Assembly (NCBI GenBank): GCA_903840265.1 | Contig: CAIMFH010000160.1 | Span: forward strand, 1 to 34,827 | Reading direction: 5' to 3' | Source of the DNA: an uncultured Schlesneria sp. | GTDB taxonomy: Bacteria; Planctomycetota; Planctomycetia; Planctomycetales; Planctomycetaceae | DNA: 34,827 nt | Shown: in pieces, positions 16,618-24,784 of the stretch | Layout: each line of letters starts with the position of its first letter | How positions within the stretch are numbered: the stretch's first letter is position 1 | Made by a program: the position numbers and the translations under genes | Notes under the pieces: generated by a model | What the model was told of the DNA's origin: nothing | Database searches by the model: none | The model's input: the letters and a program-made list of their open reading frames with translations, nothing else

Positions 16618-17244
16618 ATGAAGGTTTCCGTTGAGCAAGGCGATGAGCAGTTTCTGCAGCAGCTTCACCAAGCTGGTAGCGGGACGGTTCAGGATCTTTG
16701 CCAGGCAACTGGAGTGACGGCCACAGCGATTCGACATCGCATAAGTCGTTTGCAGGCTTCCGGTTTAATTGAGCGCCAGACCGTCCGCGCCGGTCGGGGT
16801 CGCCCCCATTACACCTATCATGTGACGGACGCTGGTCGCCAACAACTGGGCGATAACTACGCCGAGCTCGCCCTGCTCTTGTGGGATGAACTCCGCGGAA
16901 TCGAAGAGACGGCTGTTCGCGAACGCGTGACGAACCGAATTCGTCAGGCTTTGGTCAGTCGGTATGGCGTTGGAGTCGTGGGTGATTCGCTGGCCAGTCG
17001 GGTCGATCAGCTGTGTCACAGCTTGTCGGGGCATGGTTTTCGAGTGGAAGTCGATGCTGTTGGCGAGATGCCGGTGCTTCGCGAAACGAATTGCCCTTAC
17101 CAGGAGTTGGCTCAACGGGATTCGGGGATCTGTGAACTAGAGCAACAGGTTTTTGAGCAGGTGCTGGGCACGCCGCTAAAGCTGGCGTCCTGCTGCCGCG
17201 ATGGTCATGCCTGCTGTGAGTTTCATCCCGTTCCGGCGGGATGA
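16618..17244 (+). CDS. sufR: SufR-type Fe-S-sensing transcriptional regulator
   Basis: A 208-residue protein with an N-terminal winged helix (about 10-75: VQDLCQATGVTATAIRHRIS, then a GRGRPHYTYHVT wing). A helical middle and a Cys-rich end follow (C159, C172, C192, C193, C199, C200). C159-x12-C172 matches the start of the SufR cluster-binding pattern, though the later spacing differs from cyanobacterial SufR. In that family the protein binds an Fe-S cluster and represses suf genes when clusters are plentiful. ATG at 16618 is chosen because the promoter at 16549-16576 lies within any longer frame; the ribosome site is weak. It stands directly upstream of nuoB and the suf genes. A hairpin (17224-17243, arms CATCCCG/CGGGATG) spans the stop codon, without a T-run. 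Confidence 0.8.
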   Translation: MKVSVEQGDEQFLQQLHQAGSGTVQDLCQATGVTATAIRHRISRLQASGLIERQTVRAGRGRPHYTYHVTDAGRQQLGDNYAELALLLWDELRGIEETAVRERVTNRIRQALVSRYGVGVVGDSLASRVDQLCHSLSGHGFRVEVDAVGEMPVLRETNCPYQELAQRDSGICELEQQVFEQVLGTPLKLASCCRDGHACCEFHPVPAG

Positions 17245-17348
17245 GTGAAGTGATTTACTGAAAAGTAGTTTAGGAAATACGGGCGTTGGGTTTGCGATTG
17301 CGGGTTGAGGTGAATCGGTGTGTTGAAGCTGGTAAAGTAAAGGCTCAG

Positions 17349-17362
17349 TCGCGGCGCCGCGA
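17349..17362. promoter_or_regulatory. Perfect GC-rich palindrome upstream of nuoB
   Basis: TCGCGGCGCCGCGA is a perfect 14-base palindrome, 39 bases before the nuoB start codon, in the 157-base gap after sufR. It could be an operator or simply a GC-rich hairpin. I see no clear promoter hexamers beside it. Confidence 0.3.
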
Positions 17363-17401
17363 AGAAACAATCAGCGAACTGTAGTAACGGATGGAACGAG
17401 C

Positions 17402-17965
17402 ATGACCACCTGGATTGAAGGTCGGTTTGAAGAGAATGTGATCACGACGTCACTCGAACAGGCGATGAACTGGGCACGACAGTCCAGCATCTGGCCGATG
17501 ACATTCGGGTTGGCGTGCTGTGCGATCGAGATGATGGCCGCGGGTGCCAGCCGTTACGATATGGATCGTTTCGGGGCTGGTGCTTTCCGCGCGACTCCTC
17601 GTCAAGCAGACCTGATGATTGTTGCTGGCACGGTGACCTACAAGATGGCCAGCCGCGTCCGACGTTTGTACGAACAAATGCCGGACCCCAAGTACGTGAT
17701 CGCCATGGGTGCCTGCACCGTCGGTGGCGGTCCTTACTTCAAGTATGGCTATCACGTTGTGAAGGGTGTCGACCTGGTCGTCCCTGTTGATGTGTATGTC
17801 CCCGGGTGCCCTCCGCGACCAGAAGCACTGCTCGAAGGTTTGATGCGAATCCAGGACAAGATCAAGGCGAAGAAGATCACTCGCGGTCAGGAAGTGATGC
17901 CCGTTCCGCATCACACCGGCCGAGTCGGATTGCCCTTGTCGTTGTCTCTGGCCGAGTTGGTTTAA
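17402..17965 (+). CDS. nuoB: NADH-quinone oxidoreductase subunit B
   Basis: A 187-residue subunit of respiratory complex I that holds the terminal N2 [4Fe-4S] cluster next to the quinone site. The four ligands are visible: the tandem C39-C40 in [12 protein letters not shown]105 in [11 protein letters not shown] and C136 in [27 protein letters not shown] and [10 protein letters not shown] are diagnostic. Length is normal, and nothing suggests damage. ATG at 17402 follows GGAACGAG. No other nuo gene is in the window. It sits between the Fe-S regulator and sufC, so it may be under suf control, perhaps because N2 insertion depends on this assembly line. It could also be a second copy beside a complete nuo operon elsewhere. 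Confidence 0.95.
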   Translation: MTTWIEGRFEENVITTSLEQAMNWARQSSIWPMTFGLACCAIEMMAAGASRYDMDRFGAGAFRATPRQADLMIVAGTVTYKMASRVRRLYEQMPDPKYVIAMGACTVGGGPYFKYGYHVVKGVDLVVPVDVYVPGCPPRPEALLEGLMRIQDKIKAKKITRGQEVMPVPHHTGRVGLPLSLSLAELV

Positions 17966-18011
17966 TTTGGTGTGCGGGATGGCCCGTCGAAATCGTTCCG
18001 AAATGTAAGTC

Positions 18012-18036
18012 GAGAGCCAGGTGAATCCTGGTTCTC
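18012..18036 (+). other. Hairpin just before the sufC ribosome site
   Basis: GAGAGCCAGG (18012-18021) pairs with CCTGGTTCTC (18027-18036) over 10 pairs with one wobble pair and loop TGAAT. AAGTGAGG, the sufC ribosome site, begins at the next base. There is no T-run, so this is not a terminator. It may affect mRNA stability or sufC translation. Confidence 0.55.
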
Positions 18037-18048
18037 AAGTGAGGCCGA

Positions 18049-18876
18049 ATGTCGAGCTTGCTGAAGATTACTGACCTGCATGTCGCCGTGGATGAAAAGC
18101 CCATTCTGAAGGGAGTCAGTCTGGAACTGCGTCAGGGCGAAGTTCACGCCTTGATGGGACCAAACGGTTCCGGCAAAAGCACTCTGGCGTACACGCTGGT
18201 AGGGCATCCGAAGTACGAAATCACGTCCGGCACTATTGAAATCGACGGCACGAATATCAATGAGCTAGATCCCTGCGAACGAGCCCGTCTGGGTTTGTTC
18301 CTGGCATTCCAGTACCCCGTCACGATTCCCGGTGTGAAGGTGGCTGACTTTCTGCGTCACGCTGTCACCAACATTCGTAATCCTGAGCGTAAAGAAGGCG
18401 AAGGCCTGATTCCGATGCGTGAGTTCCGCAAGGAACTGAAAGAACGCATGGAAGAACTCGGCATGGATCTCGAATTCGCTCGCCGCTACCTGAACGAAGG
18501 TTTCTCAGGTGGTGAAAAGAAGCGAATGGAAATTCTGCAACTGGCGATGTTGCAGCCGAAGTTCGCCCTGCTCGACGAAACAGACAGCGGGCTCGACAGC
18601 GATGCCGTGCGAGTCGTCAGCGAAGGATTGAAGAAGCTCTCGGGTCCACAAATGGGCTCGCTGATCATTACTCACCACGAACGATTGCTCGAATACAACG
18701 TTCCGCAGTTCACCCACGTCATGCTGGCGGGGAAGATTGTGGAGACCGGCAACGCAGAACTCGCTCACGAACTGCACAATCACGGATACGCAGCGATTCG
18801 CGAACGTCATCCTGCCGAAGCCGCTGAAGAGCAAGAACGACAGGCGAAAGCCCAGACTGCGAACGCCGGATTCTGA
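18049..18876 (+). CDS. sufC: Fe-S assembly ATPase SufC
   Basis: A 275-residue ABC-type ATPase that drives the SufBCD scaffold. Walker A is GPNGSGKST (37-45), the Q-loop is FLAFQYP, the signature is FSGGEKKR (152-159) and Walker B is LLDETDSGLD (174-183). The latter is the SufC-specific form. The switch His is in ITHHERLL. The C-terminal 20 residues (AEEQERQAKAQTANAGF) are an extra charged tail. ATG at 18049 follows GTGAGG at close spacing. It is the first of the suf assembly genes, here in the order C, B, D, whereas many bacteria have B, C, D. sufB follows after 98 bases that contain a hairpin. Confidence 0.97.
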   Translation: MSSLLKITDLHVAVDEKPILKGVSLELRQGEVHALMGPNGSGKSTLAYTLVGHPKYEITSGTIEIDGTNINELDPCERARLGLFLAFQYPVTIPGVKVADFLRHAVTNIRNPERKEGEGLIPMREFRKELKERMEELGMDLEFARRYLNEGFSGGEKKRMEILQLAMLQPKFALLDETDSGLDSDAVRVVSEGLKKLSGPQMGSLIITHHERLLEYNVPQFTHVMLAGKIVETGNAELAHELHNHGYAAIRERHPAEAAEEQERQAKAQTANAGF

Positions 18877-18890
18877 TCGATCGACGACTT

Positions 18891-18909
18891 GGCAATGCTT
18901 TGCATTGTC
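18891..18909 (+). other. Intercistronic hairpin between sufC and sufB
   Basis: GGCAATGC (18891-18898) and GCATTGTC (18902-18909) can pair over eight positions with one wobble pair and a three-base loop TTT. No T-run follows, so termination is unlikely. It may be an mRNA processing or stability element. Confidence 0.4.
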
Positions 18910-18974
18910 TTGCTGAAGCTAGTTTGAAGTGCCTGGAATATCCTGCGATACGCTGCAGGAGGAGATAACGAATC

Positions 18975-20393
18975 ATGAGTACTGATACACCTGTTCTCGA
19001 AGCCCAGATTGGTGGCGGCGATTATCAGTTTGGTTTCCATGACCCCACTGATAAGTACGTCTTCCAAAGCCGTAAAGGGATTGATCGGCAGATCGTTCAA
19101 CAGATCTCGGAGATGAAGAACGAGCCGGCCTGGATGCGGGAATTCCGGTTGGAAGCGCTGGATATCTTCTTCCAGAAGCCGATGCCGACATGGGGCGGCG
19201 ATATGTCCGGCCTCAATTTCCAGGACATCTATTACTACGTGAAGGCCTCGGCTGGTCAGGAAAAGAGCTGGGACGACGTTCCGGAAGACATCCGCAAGAC
19301 GTACGACCGACTGGGCATTCCTCAAGCTGAGAAGCAATACCTGGCCGGAGTGAAGGCGCAGTACGAATCTGAAGTCGTTTACGGCAGCCTGCAGGAAGAC
19401 CTCGCCAAGCAGGGCGTGCTGTTCACCGACACCGATTCCGCGGTGCGTGACCACCCAGATCTGGTTCGCGAGTACTTCGGAACCGTCATCCCTTCAGCGG
19501 ACAACAAGTTCGCCGCGCTGAATTCGGCCGTCTGGTCGGGTGGTTCGTTCATCTACGTTCCTCCTGGCGTCAAGATCGAATTCCCGTTGCAGGCTTACTT
19601 CCGTATTAACACCCAGAACATGGGTCAGTTCGAACGAACGCTGATCATCGTCGATGAAGGTGCTTCGGTGCATTATGTCGAAGGCTGTACGGCCCCGACC
19701 TATAGCAGCGACAGCCTGCACTCGGCCGTCGTCGAAATCCTGGTCAAGCGTGGCGGCCGCTGCCGTTACACGACGATCCAGAACTGGTCGAACAATGTCT
19801 ACAACCTGGTGACCAAGCGAGCCAAAGCCTACGGCGATTCGCTGATGGAATGGGTCGACGGGAACCTCGGTTCCAAGCTCACGATGAAGTACCCTGCCAT
19901 CTACTTGATGGAGCCGGGTGCTCGTGGCGAAACACTGTCGATCGCTTTCGCGGGCAAAGGCCAGCATCAGGATGCCGGAGCGAAGATGGTTCACTGTGCT
20001 CCGCACACATCGAGCCGTGTGATCTCCAAGAGTATCTCGAAGGATGGCGGCCGGGCCAGCTATCGTGGTCTGGTGAAAGCCACTCACGATGCTCATCACT
20101 GTAAGAGCAACGTTGTCTGCGACGCGCTGATCCTCGATCCGCACAGCCGCAGCGACACTTACCCGTACATCGAAGTCAATCAAGACAACCTGACGATCGA
20201 GCACGAAGCGTCAGTGTCGAAGATTGCCGAAGAGCAGTTGCTGTACTTGATGAGTCGCGGGATGACCGAAGCGGAAGCCTCGGCGATGATTGTCACCGGC
20301 TTCATCGAGCCACTCGTGAAAGAGTTGCCGATGGAATACGCCGTGGAAATGAACCGTTTGATCGAATTGCAGATGGAAGGCAGCGTCGGATAA
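18975..20393 (+). CDS. sufB: Fe-S assembly scaffold SufB
   Basis: A 472-residue scaffold subunit on which new clusters are built with SufC and SufD. Family segments are [20 protein letters not shown] near the N-terminus, [30 protein letters not shown] in the beta-helix core, the [13 protein letters not shown] strand, and the C-terminal [20 protein letters not shown] and [18 protein letters not shown]. Length is normal. ATG at 18975 follows a strong AGGAGGAG site, the best ribosome site of the operon, consistent with two scaffold genes behind one ATPase gene. sufD follows after 124 bases. Confidence 0.97.
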   Translation: MSTDTPVLEAQIGGGDYQFGFHDPTDKYVFQSRKGIDRQIVQQISEMKNEPAWMREFRLEALDIFFQKPMPTWGGDMSGLNFQDIYYYVKASAGQEKSWDDVPEDIRKTYDRLGIPQAEKQYLAGVKAQYESEVVYGSLQEDLAKQGVLFTDTDSAVRDHPDLVREYFGTVIPSADNKFAALNSAVWSGGSFIYVPPGVKIEFPLQAYFRINTQNMGQFERTLIIVDEGASVHYVEGCTAPTYSSDSLHSAVVEILVKRGGRCRYTTIQNWSNNVYNLVTKRAKAYGDSLMEWVDGNLGSKLTMKYPAIYLMEPGARGETLSIAFAGKGQHQDAGAKMVHCAPHTSSRVISKSISKDGGRASYRGLVKATHDAHHCKSNVVCDALILDPHSRSDTYPYIEVNQDNLTIEHEASVSKIAEEQLLYLMSRGMTEAEASAMIVTGFIEPLVKELPMEYAVEMNRLIELQMEGSVG

Positions 20394-20440
20394 GGATCCG
20401 GCGGGCAACCAGCGAGTCGTGGTTGTGCGATTGTCATCTT

Positions 20441-20482
20441 GGATCTTGGCCGCAGCGATTTCGTAGCTCGCGGCTTGGATCC
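20441..20482 (+). other. Intercistronic stem-loop between sufB and sufD
   Basis: GGATC (20441-20445) pairs with GATCC (20478-20482) and GCCGC (20449-20453) with GCGGC (20470-20474), with TTG opposite TTG between the two stems. A short AGC/GCT pairing is possible inside the loop. The T-rich stretch CCTTTT follows only after several bases, so it is at best a weak attenuator. Confidence 0.4.
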
Positions 20483-20517
20483 CTGCCTTTTCGTATGACC
20501 AACTAAATGATTGAGAC

Positions 20518-21843
20518 ATGTCAGCCACTTTGACCCCCGCCGCTCAGCAAACTGCGTTCGACGCAGCCTCGTTCGAAAAGTTTTTGGCAACCCGAACGGA
20601 ACCCGTTTGGGCCACAGAACTACGCCGTAACGCATTTGAAGCTTATCGTGAATCGCTGCTCTCGGAACTCGATCCCGAAGAGTGGAAGCGAGTCGACATC
20701 CGCGCGTTTCGTCCAGAAAAGTTTTCGATTCCCGCGGCGTCAGCATCGACGCATGCCTTGGAAACTCTGCTCGCGGATCGTGCCGAGTTTGCCGGTGTGG
20801 TTTCGCATCTGGACGGAGCCTGTACTCGCACGACGCTGTCGGAGAAGTGGGCTCAAAAAGGGGTCTTGTTCGGCAATCTGAGCGACCTGATTCAAACGCA
20901 TGGCGACGTGTTGCGGCCGCATCTGATGACACGCGGGGTGAAGCCAGACAGCGATCGCTTTTCTGCCTGGCATGCGGCGTTCTGGACCGGTGGAACCGTG
21001 CTTTACGTTCCGCGTAACGTCGAAGTCAACGAGCCGCTTTACAGTTTGATCGGACTGGCTGCTGAAGCCGCCGCCGATTTCACACACACGCTGATCATTC
21101 TCGAAGAAGGTGCGAGCGCCACGCTGCTCGAAGAGACCACGTCCGCCTCTTCAACCGCAACCGGACTGCATGTCGGTGCTGTGGAGTTGCTGCTGGCTCG
21201 TCAGTCGAACCTGCGATATGTCCAGTTGCAGAACTGGAACGACAAGGTCTGGCACTTTGCTCATCAAGTTGGCCGGGTCGAAGCGGATGCCTCGCTGCAA
21301 TGGACCGTGGGTGGTTTGGGAGCCAAGTTGGCTCACATTCATCAAGACGTGTTCCTCGATGGCCGCGGTGCTGAAGCGGAAGTCAACGGCGTCACCTTCG
21401 CCACCGATCGGCAAGTCATTTCGTACTACACGCAACAGACGCACAACGCTCCGAACACACGCAGCGATCTGCTGTATAAGGACGTTGTTCGGGACAAAGC
21501 ACGAGTGATCTGGCGCGGTATGATCAAGGTTGCCAAAGACGCTCAGAAGACCGACGGCTATCAGCGAAACGACGGCTTGATCATGAGCGACACCTGTCGT
21601 GTTGACGCGATCCCGGGTCTGGAGATCGAAGCTGATGACGTGCGATGTACTCACGGGGCGACCTGTGGTCGTGTCGATGAAGAGCAACTGTTCTATTGCA
21701 TGTGCCGCGGTCTGAGTCGGTCGGAAGCGATGCACATGATCGTGCAGGGCTTCTTCCAACGTGTTTACGATCGAATCCCTGTCGAAATCGTGCGAGAAAC
21801 GTTGGGGCACGCAGTCGAGCGAAAGTTGGGAATTTTCGGATAA
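20518..21843 (+). CDS. sufD: Fe-S assembly protein SufD
   Basis: A 441-residue paralogue of SufB that forms the SufBCD complex. The N-terminal helices (residues 15-45) are followed by the beta-helix core: FWTGGTVLYVPRNVEVNEPL, LIILEEGASATLLEE, and QNWNDKVWHFAHQVGRVE. The C-terminal segment VRCTHGATCGRVDEEQLFY is typical of SufD, with the His involved in the SufB-SufD interface, as is RGLSRSEAMHMIVQGFF. ATG at 20518 has only a weak ribosome site. It probably shares the sufC-sufB transcript. The cysteine desulfurase SufS and SufU or SufE are not in the window, so sulfur supply must be encoded elsewhere. Confidence 0.95.
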   Translation: MSATLTPAAQQTAFDAASFEKFLATRTEPVWATELRRNAFEAYRESLLSELDPEEWKRVDIRAFRPEKFSIPAASASTHALETLLADRAEFAGVVSHLDGACTRTTLSEKWAQKGVLFGNLSDLIQTHGDVLRPHLMTRGVKPDSDRFSAWHAAFWTGGTVLYVPRNVEVNEPLYSLIGLAAEAAADFTHTLIILEEGASATLLEETTSASSTATGLHVGAVELLLARQSNLRYVQLQNWNDKVWHFAHQVGRVEADASLQWTVGGLGAKLAHIHQDVFLDGRGAEAEVNGVTFATDRQVISYYTQQTHNAPNTRSDLLYKDVVRDKARVIWRGMIKVAKDAQKTDGYQRNDGLIMSDTCRVDAIPGLEIEADDVRCTHGATCGRVDEEQLFYCMCRGLSRSEAMHMIVQGFFQRVYDRIPVEIVRETLGHAVERKLGIFG

Positions 21844-21934
21844 TTGGCCGACGGGTCATCACAGCAAGTCAGTCCCCTGCCCTGAAAGCTCATGGTCGGG
21901 AAATCAATTGCGTCACCACGGGTCACACACTTTC

Positions 21935-22249
21935 ATGTCCGAATTTGAACGAGTCGCCTCTGTCAGTGAAATTGCCCCCGGTGGCCGATTGTCGATTCTG
22001 GTCGACGATCTTCCGTCGCTGCTGGTGCGGGTTGGTGACGAATACTTCGCTGTTGAAGACGTTTGCTCGCATGACGGCCAACCACTGACAAATGGTGCGC
22101 TGAAGGATTGCTCGATCGCTTGTCCGAGACATGGTGCCCGATTCGATCTACGCACCGGTCAGCCACTCTGTATGCCCGCAACCGAACCGATCTCGACGTT
22201 TGAAGTCGAAGTTCGGGACGGTGAAATCTACGCGAGACCACGATCATGA
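21935..22249 (+). CDS. Rieske-type ferredoxin
   Basis: A 104-residue small Rieske [2Fe-2S] protein of the kind used as an electron carrier in non-haem-iron oxygenase systems and often linked to suf loci. The ligands are C44-x-H46 in VCSHDGQPL and C63-x2-H66 in ACPRHGARFDLRTG, with the exact 16-residue gap between the pairs. There is no signal peptide or membrane segment, so it is cytoplasmic. ATG at 21935 has no strong ribosome site, but only this start gives the normal small-ferredoxin N-terminus; a longer frame to 21761 runs inside sufD. Its stop overlaps the next start by four bases (ATGA), which points to translational coupling with the SufT-like gene. It may supply electrons for cluster assembly. 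Confidence 0.9.
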   Translation: MSEFERVASVSEIAPGGRLSILVDDLPSLLVRVGDEYFAVEDVCSHDGQPLTNGALKDCSIACPRHGARFDLRTGQPLCMPATEPISTFEVEVRDGEIYARPRS

Positions 22250-22758
22250 CTGAAGAAACAACAACTGCCACGACTGAAGCTCCCCCCGTCACCACGACAA
22301 CGGCACCTGCTCCCGCGGCAACTACTGCTCACGGATGCTGTTCAGATGGTGCTGCCCATGTCATGCCTATGGCCAGTGCCCTGCCAGTCGCGAGTGATTG
22401 CTGTTCCTCGAGTACCGAATGCTCGCAGGAAGGTCAGCCCGCTGTAGAAGAAGGGCCGCCAGTTGATGACGGCGCTCTGATCGACGCATTGCGGGAAGTC
22501 ATCGATCCCGAACTGATGATTAACATCGTCGATCTGGGGTTGGTCTATTCGATCAACCATACCGATCGCAAAGTGAACGTTGAAATGACGCTCACCAGCC
22601 CCGCATGTCCCGCCGGGCCGCAGATCATCATGCAGTCGAAGCTGGCTCTCGAAAAGCTGAATGGCATCGATGTGGCCGAGATTAAACTAACGATGTCGCC
22701 ACCATGGACGCCCGCTCGGATGACGGATGAAGCCCGCGATCAATTGGGAATTTTCTAA
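22246..22758 (+). CDS. SufT-like Fe-S maturation protein with Thr/Cys-rich N-terminus
   Basis: A 170-residue protein. Residues about 75-155 are the MIP18/DUF59 domain: LIDALREVIDPELMINIVDLGLVY with the DPE motif (87-89), then the core strand and TLTSPACPAG with Cys121, the candidate cluster-handling cysteine. SufT proteins with this domain help mature Fe-S enzymes. The unusual part is the first 70 residues. They are a Thr/Ala/Pro-rich low-complexity stretch followed by GCC (30-32), DCC (51-53) and C59, giving five extra cysteines that could bind metal. ATG at 22246 overlaps the ferredoxin stop. It is the last gene of the suf operon, with a terminator 28 bases beyond its stop. The domain call is secure; the extra segment has no known role. 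Confidence 0.85.
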   Translation: MTEETTTATTEAPPVTTTTAPAPAATTAHGCCSDGAAHVMPMASALPVASDCCSSSTECSQEGQPAVEEGPPVDDGALIDALREVIDPELMINIVDLGLVYSINHTDRKVNVEMTLTSPACPAGPQIIMQSKLALEKLNGIDVAEIKLTMSPPWTPARMTDEARDQLGIF

Positions 22759-22786
22759 GATTGCCCACCGACATGACGCCTTCCCT

Positions 22787-22818
22787 AACGGCCGCCATAT
22801 TTCTGGCGGCCGTTTTTT
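22787..22818 (+). terminator. Strong rho-independent terminator of the suf operon
   Basis: AACGGCCGCCA (22787-22797) and TGGCGGCCGTT (22804-22814) form an 11-pair stem with a 6-base loop, embedded in a run of six T. It ends the nuoB-suf-Rieske-SufT unit. Confidence 0.95.
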
Positions 22819-22998
22819 CGTTGGTCTATCGGCTTCTTTGCTGCCAAATCTCGTTGGGGTGCACGCTGCCTTCGGTTCTCCGCAGGCGGATCACATGACA
22901 TGACAACATATTAAGGTTTGGTAACCCTGTAGTTGGCTCCGTAAGAAAACGTTATCCTCAAGTTATTAAACGTCTTCTTACATCAATTCAGGCCAGTC

Positions 22999-23067
22999 AT
23001 GGCTGATATTTTTCCGATCGGCGATCCGCCGTGGCGGAAAAGGCGCTCAATATCCCGGGTTCGATGA
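22999..23067 (+). other. Possible upstream leader ORF of sbtA
   Basis: A 22-codon frame begins ATG-GCT-GAT at 22999 and stops with TGA at 23065-23067, inside the sbtA ribosome site (GAGGAA). It is Arg-rich near its end (WRKRRS). TTTTCCG (23010-23016) and CGGAAAA (23035-23041) within it can pair, and CCGCC/GGCGG is an alternative stem. It has no good ribosome site of its own. The rest of the 262-base gap after the suf terminator shows no clear promoter and no gene. Confidence 0.3.
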
Positions 23068-23080
23068 GGAATTTATTTCA

Positions 23081-24250
23081 ATGGACATCGAGTTAATCGG
23101 CCGGTCACTCAGGGATAACTTGTTGACTCCGATTCCCATGTGCTTTGCACTGGGGATCTTCTCCAAGCTGATTCACGGCGGCATCAAAATTCCGAAGGAA
23201 TTTTATTACGCGATTTCGATTTACCTGCTGATGTCGATCGGGATCATCGGCGGACACGAACTGGCCCATGAATACCAGGCTCACGGTGTCACCACCATCT
23301 GGAAGCCCGCGCTGATGACATTGCTGCTGGGCTGTCTGACACCGCTGTCTGCATATGCCGTTCTGCGGTACATCGGCAAGCTATCGATTGCCGACGCAGC
23401 AGGTATTGCAGCACACTACGGATCGACTTCGGCAGTCACATTTATCGTTGCGAACGATTACGTCGGCAACCAGAATGTCGCCGTCGATGCTTACCTGCCG
23501 ACACTGGTCACAATTCTCGAATGCCCCGGTATCGCCATCGCTCTGATCATCGGAGCGGTTGGCATGAGCATGCAGAAGAGAGCCGAATCGACTGCGAGGT
23601 CGAACGGACTGGACGACGACGACGAACATAAGGGCAAGTTGTGGGAAGCTCTGCACGAAGTGCTGACGGGGCAATCCCTGATGCTGATGGTGGGCCTGTT
23701 GGTGATCGGCTTCATCTCGACCCTCGTGATGCCTGCCGACAAATTCCAAGTCTTCGAACAGTTCTTCTACAATAAGAACATGATCTTCCGCGGGGCGCTC
23801 TGCATCTTCCTGCTGGAGATGGGACTGGTCACTGGGGAACGCCTGGGTGACCTATTGAAAGTGGGTCCGTTCCTGGTCGCGTTCGGCATCATCATGCCAC
23901 TGATCCACGGTTTCGTCGGTTGCTATCTGGGAAAGATGGCTGGCATGAGTCTGGGTGGCTGTGCCGTGCTGGGAGCGATTGTTTCCAGTGCGTCTTACAT
24001 CGCAGCTCCCCCTGCTGTTCGTCTGACCCTACCCGAGGCTAACCCAACGCTATCCATGACTGCCGCACTCGGAATTACCTTCCCATTTAATATTGCGATC
24101 GGGATCCCCATTTACTTCTGGATGGCCCAAATGGTGGGTGCTCCGATGGTCGCGAAAGAGGCCAAGCCTCCCTCCTTGATGGTTCCGGCTGTCAGTAAGC
24201 CAGCAGCCGACAAGGCCGGCGAAGCCAAGCCAGTCGAAGCAAAGCACTAA
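23081..24250 (+). CDS. sbtA: SbtA-type sodium-dependent bicarbonate transporter
   Basis: A 389-residue membrane protein with about ten hydrophobic segments in two inverted halves, split by a charged cytoplasmic loop (about 165-195, containing DDDDEHKGK). Such a loop is where SbtB docks in cyanobacterial SbtA. AAHYGSTSAVTFIVAND (110-126) resembles the conserved substrate-binding stretch in the first half, and GAIVSSASYIAAPPAVRLTLPEANP the equivalent one in the second. The C-terminal 30 residues are Lys/Ala/Pro-rich and look disordered. ATG at 23081 follows GAGGAA. The PII-like sbtB gene is 123 bases downstream, which strengthens the call. In a non-photosynthetic bacterium the transporter may feed carboxylases or pH control. 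Substrate is inferred from the family. Confidence 0.85.
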   Translation: MDIELIGRSLRDNLLTPIPMCFALGIFSKLIHGGIKIPKEFYYAISIYLLMSIGIIGGHELAHEYQAHGVTTIWKPALMTLLLGCLTPLSAYAVLRYIGKLSIADAAGIAAHYGSTSAVTFIVANDYVGNQNVAVDAYLPTLVTILECPGIAIALIIGAVGMSMQKRAESTARSNGLDDDDEHKGKLWEALHEVLTGQSLMLMVGLLVIGFISTLVMPADKFQVFEQFFYNKNMIFRGALCIFLLEMGLVTGERLGDLLKVGPFLVAFGIIMPLIHGFVGCYLGKMAGMSLGGCAVLGAIVSSASYIAAPPAVRLTLPEANPTLSMTAALGITFPFNIAIGIPIYFWMAQMVGAPMVAKEAKPPSLMVPAVSKPAADKAGEAKPVEAKH

Positions 24251-24373
24251 GAATCAGTGGCGTGCGAGGAGTGTCTTTTCCTTGAAGTTGACGTGCTGCG
24301 GCCTAACGAAATGATTCATGAGAGTTGGCAGGCAGCAGTAGTTCGGCACCAGACTTAAAAGAAGGGCTATCCT

Positions 24374-24694
24374 ATGCAATTGCATACGCTGAAAAAGGTA
24401 ACCATTGTCACCGAAGATTCATTGAAAAATGAGCTCAAACGGAAGATCTGCGAACTGGGTGCTTCGGGCTTCACGTGCCGCGAAGTCCAGGGATATGGAT
24501 CTCGCGGAGCTCGAAGCGACGCATTCGCCAGCAATGTTGAATTTGAAGTCATTTGCCCGGAAGCGGTTGCTCACGCGATCCTGACCTTTGTGTCGCACCA
24601 CTACTTCGAGCAGTACGCCTGCATTGCCTGGTTGAGTGATGTCCAAGTCGTTCGCGGTGCCCGCTACGCCGAACCCGTGGGGACCACTCCGTGA
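24374..24694 (+). CDS. sbtB: PII-like carbon regulator SbtB
   Basis: A 106-residue PII-superfamily protein with the ferredoxin-like layout: the first strand KKVTIVTEDSLKNELKRKI, then GASGFTCREVQGYGSRGAR at the base of the T-loop, then EFEVICPEAVAHAILTFVSHHYFEQYACIAWLSDVQVVR. SbtB binds adenine nucleotides, including cAMP, and controls SbtA. It lies downstream of sbtA as in cyanobacteria. The end of the protein, RGARYAEPVGTTP, lacks the CGPxGC disulfide motif of cyanobacterial SbtB, so the redox-switched nucleotide hydrolysis described there is unlikely. ATG at 24374 follows AAGAAGGG. A terminator lies 46 bases after the stop. Confidence 0.85.
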   Translation: MQLHTLKKVTIVTEDSLKNELKRKICELGASGFTCREVQGYGSRGARSDAFASNVEFEVICPEAVAHAILTFVSHHYFEQYACIAWLSDVQVVRGARYAEPVGTTP

Positions 24695-24740
24695 TCGTCG
24701 CGTTTGCGGTTTTTCGGCCGCTCAACGACTAAAACCATGA

Positions 24741-24784
24741 AATGGTGTTACTCGAGTCATTGCACTTGGGTAACACCATTTTTT
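24741..24784 (+). terminator. Rho-independent terminator of sbtA-sbtB
   Basis: AATGGTGTTAC (24741-24751) and GTAACACCATT (24770-24780) form a perfect 11-pair stem with an 18-base loop, followed by TTTT. Confidence 0.85.
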
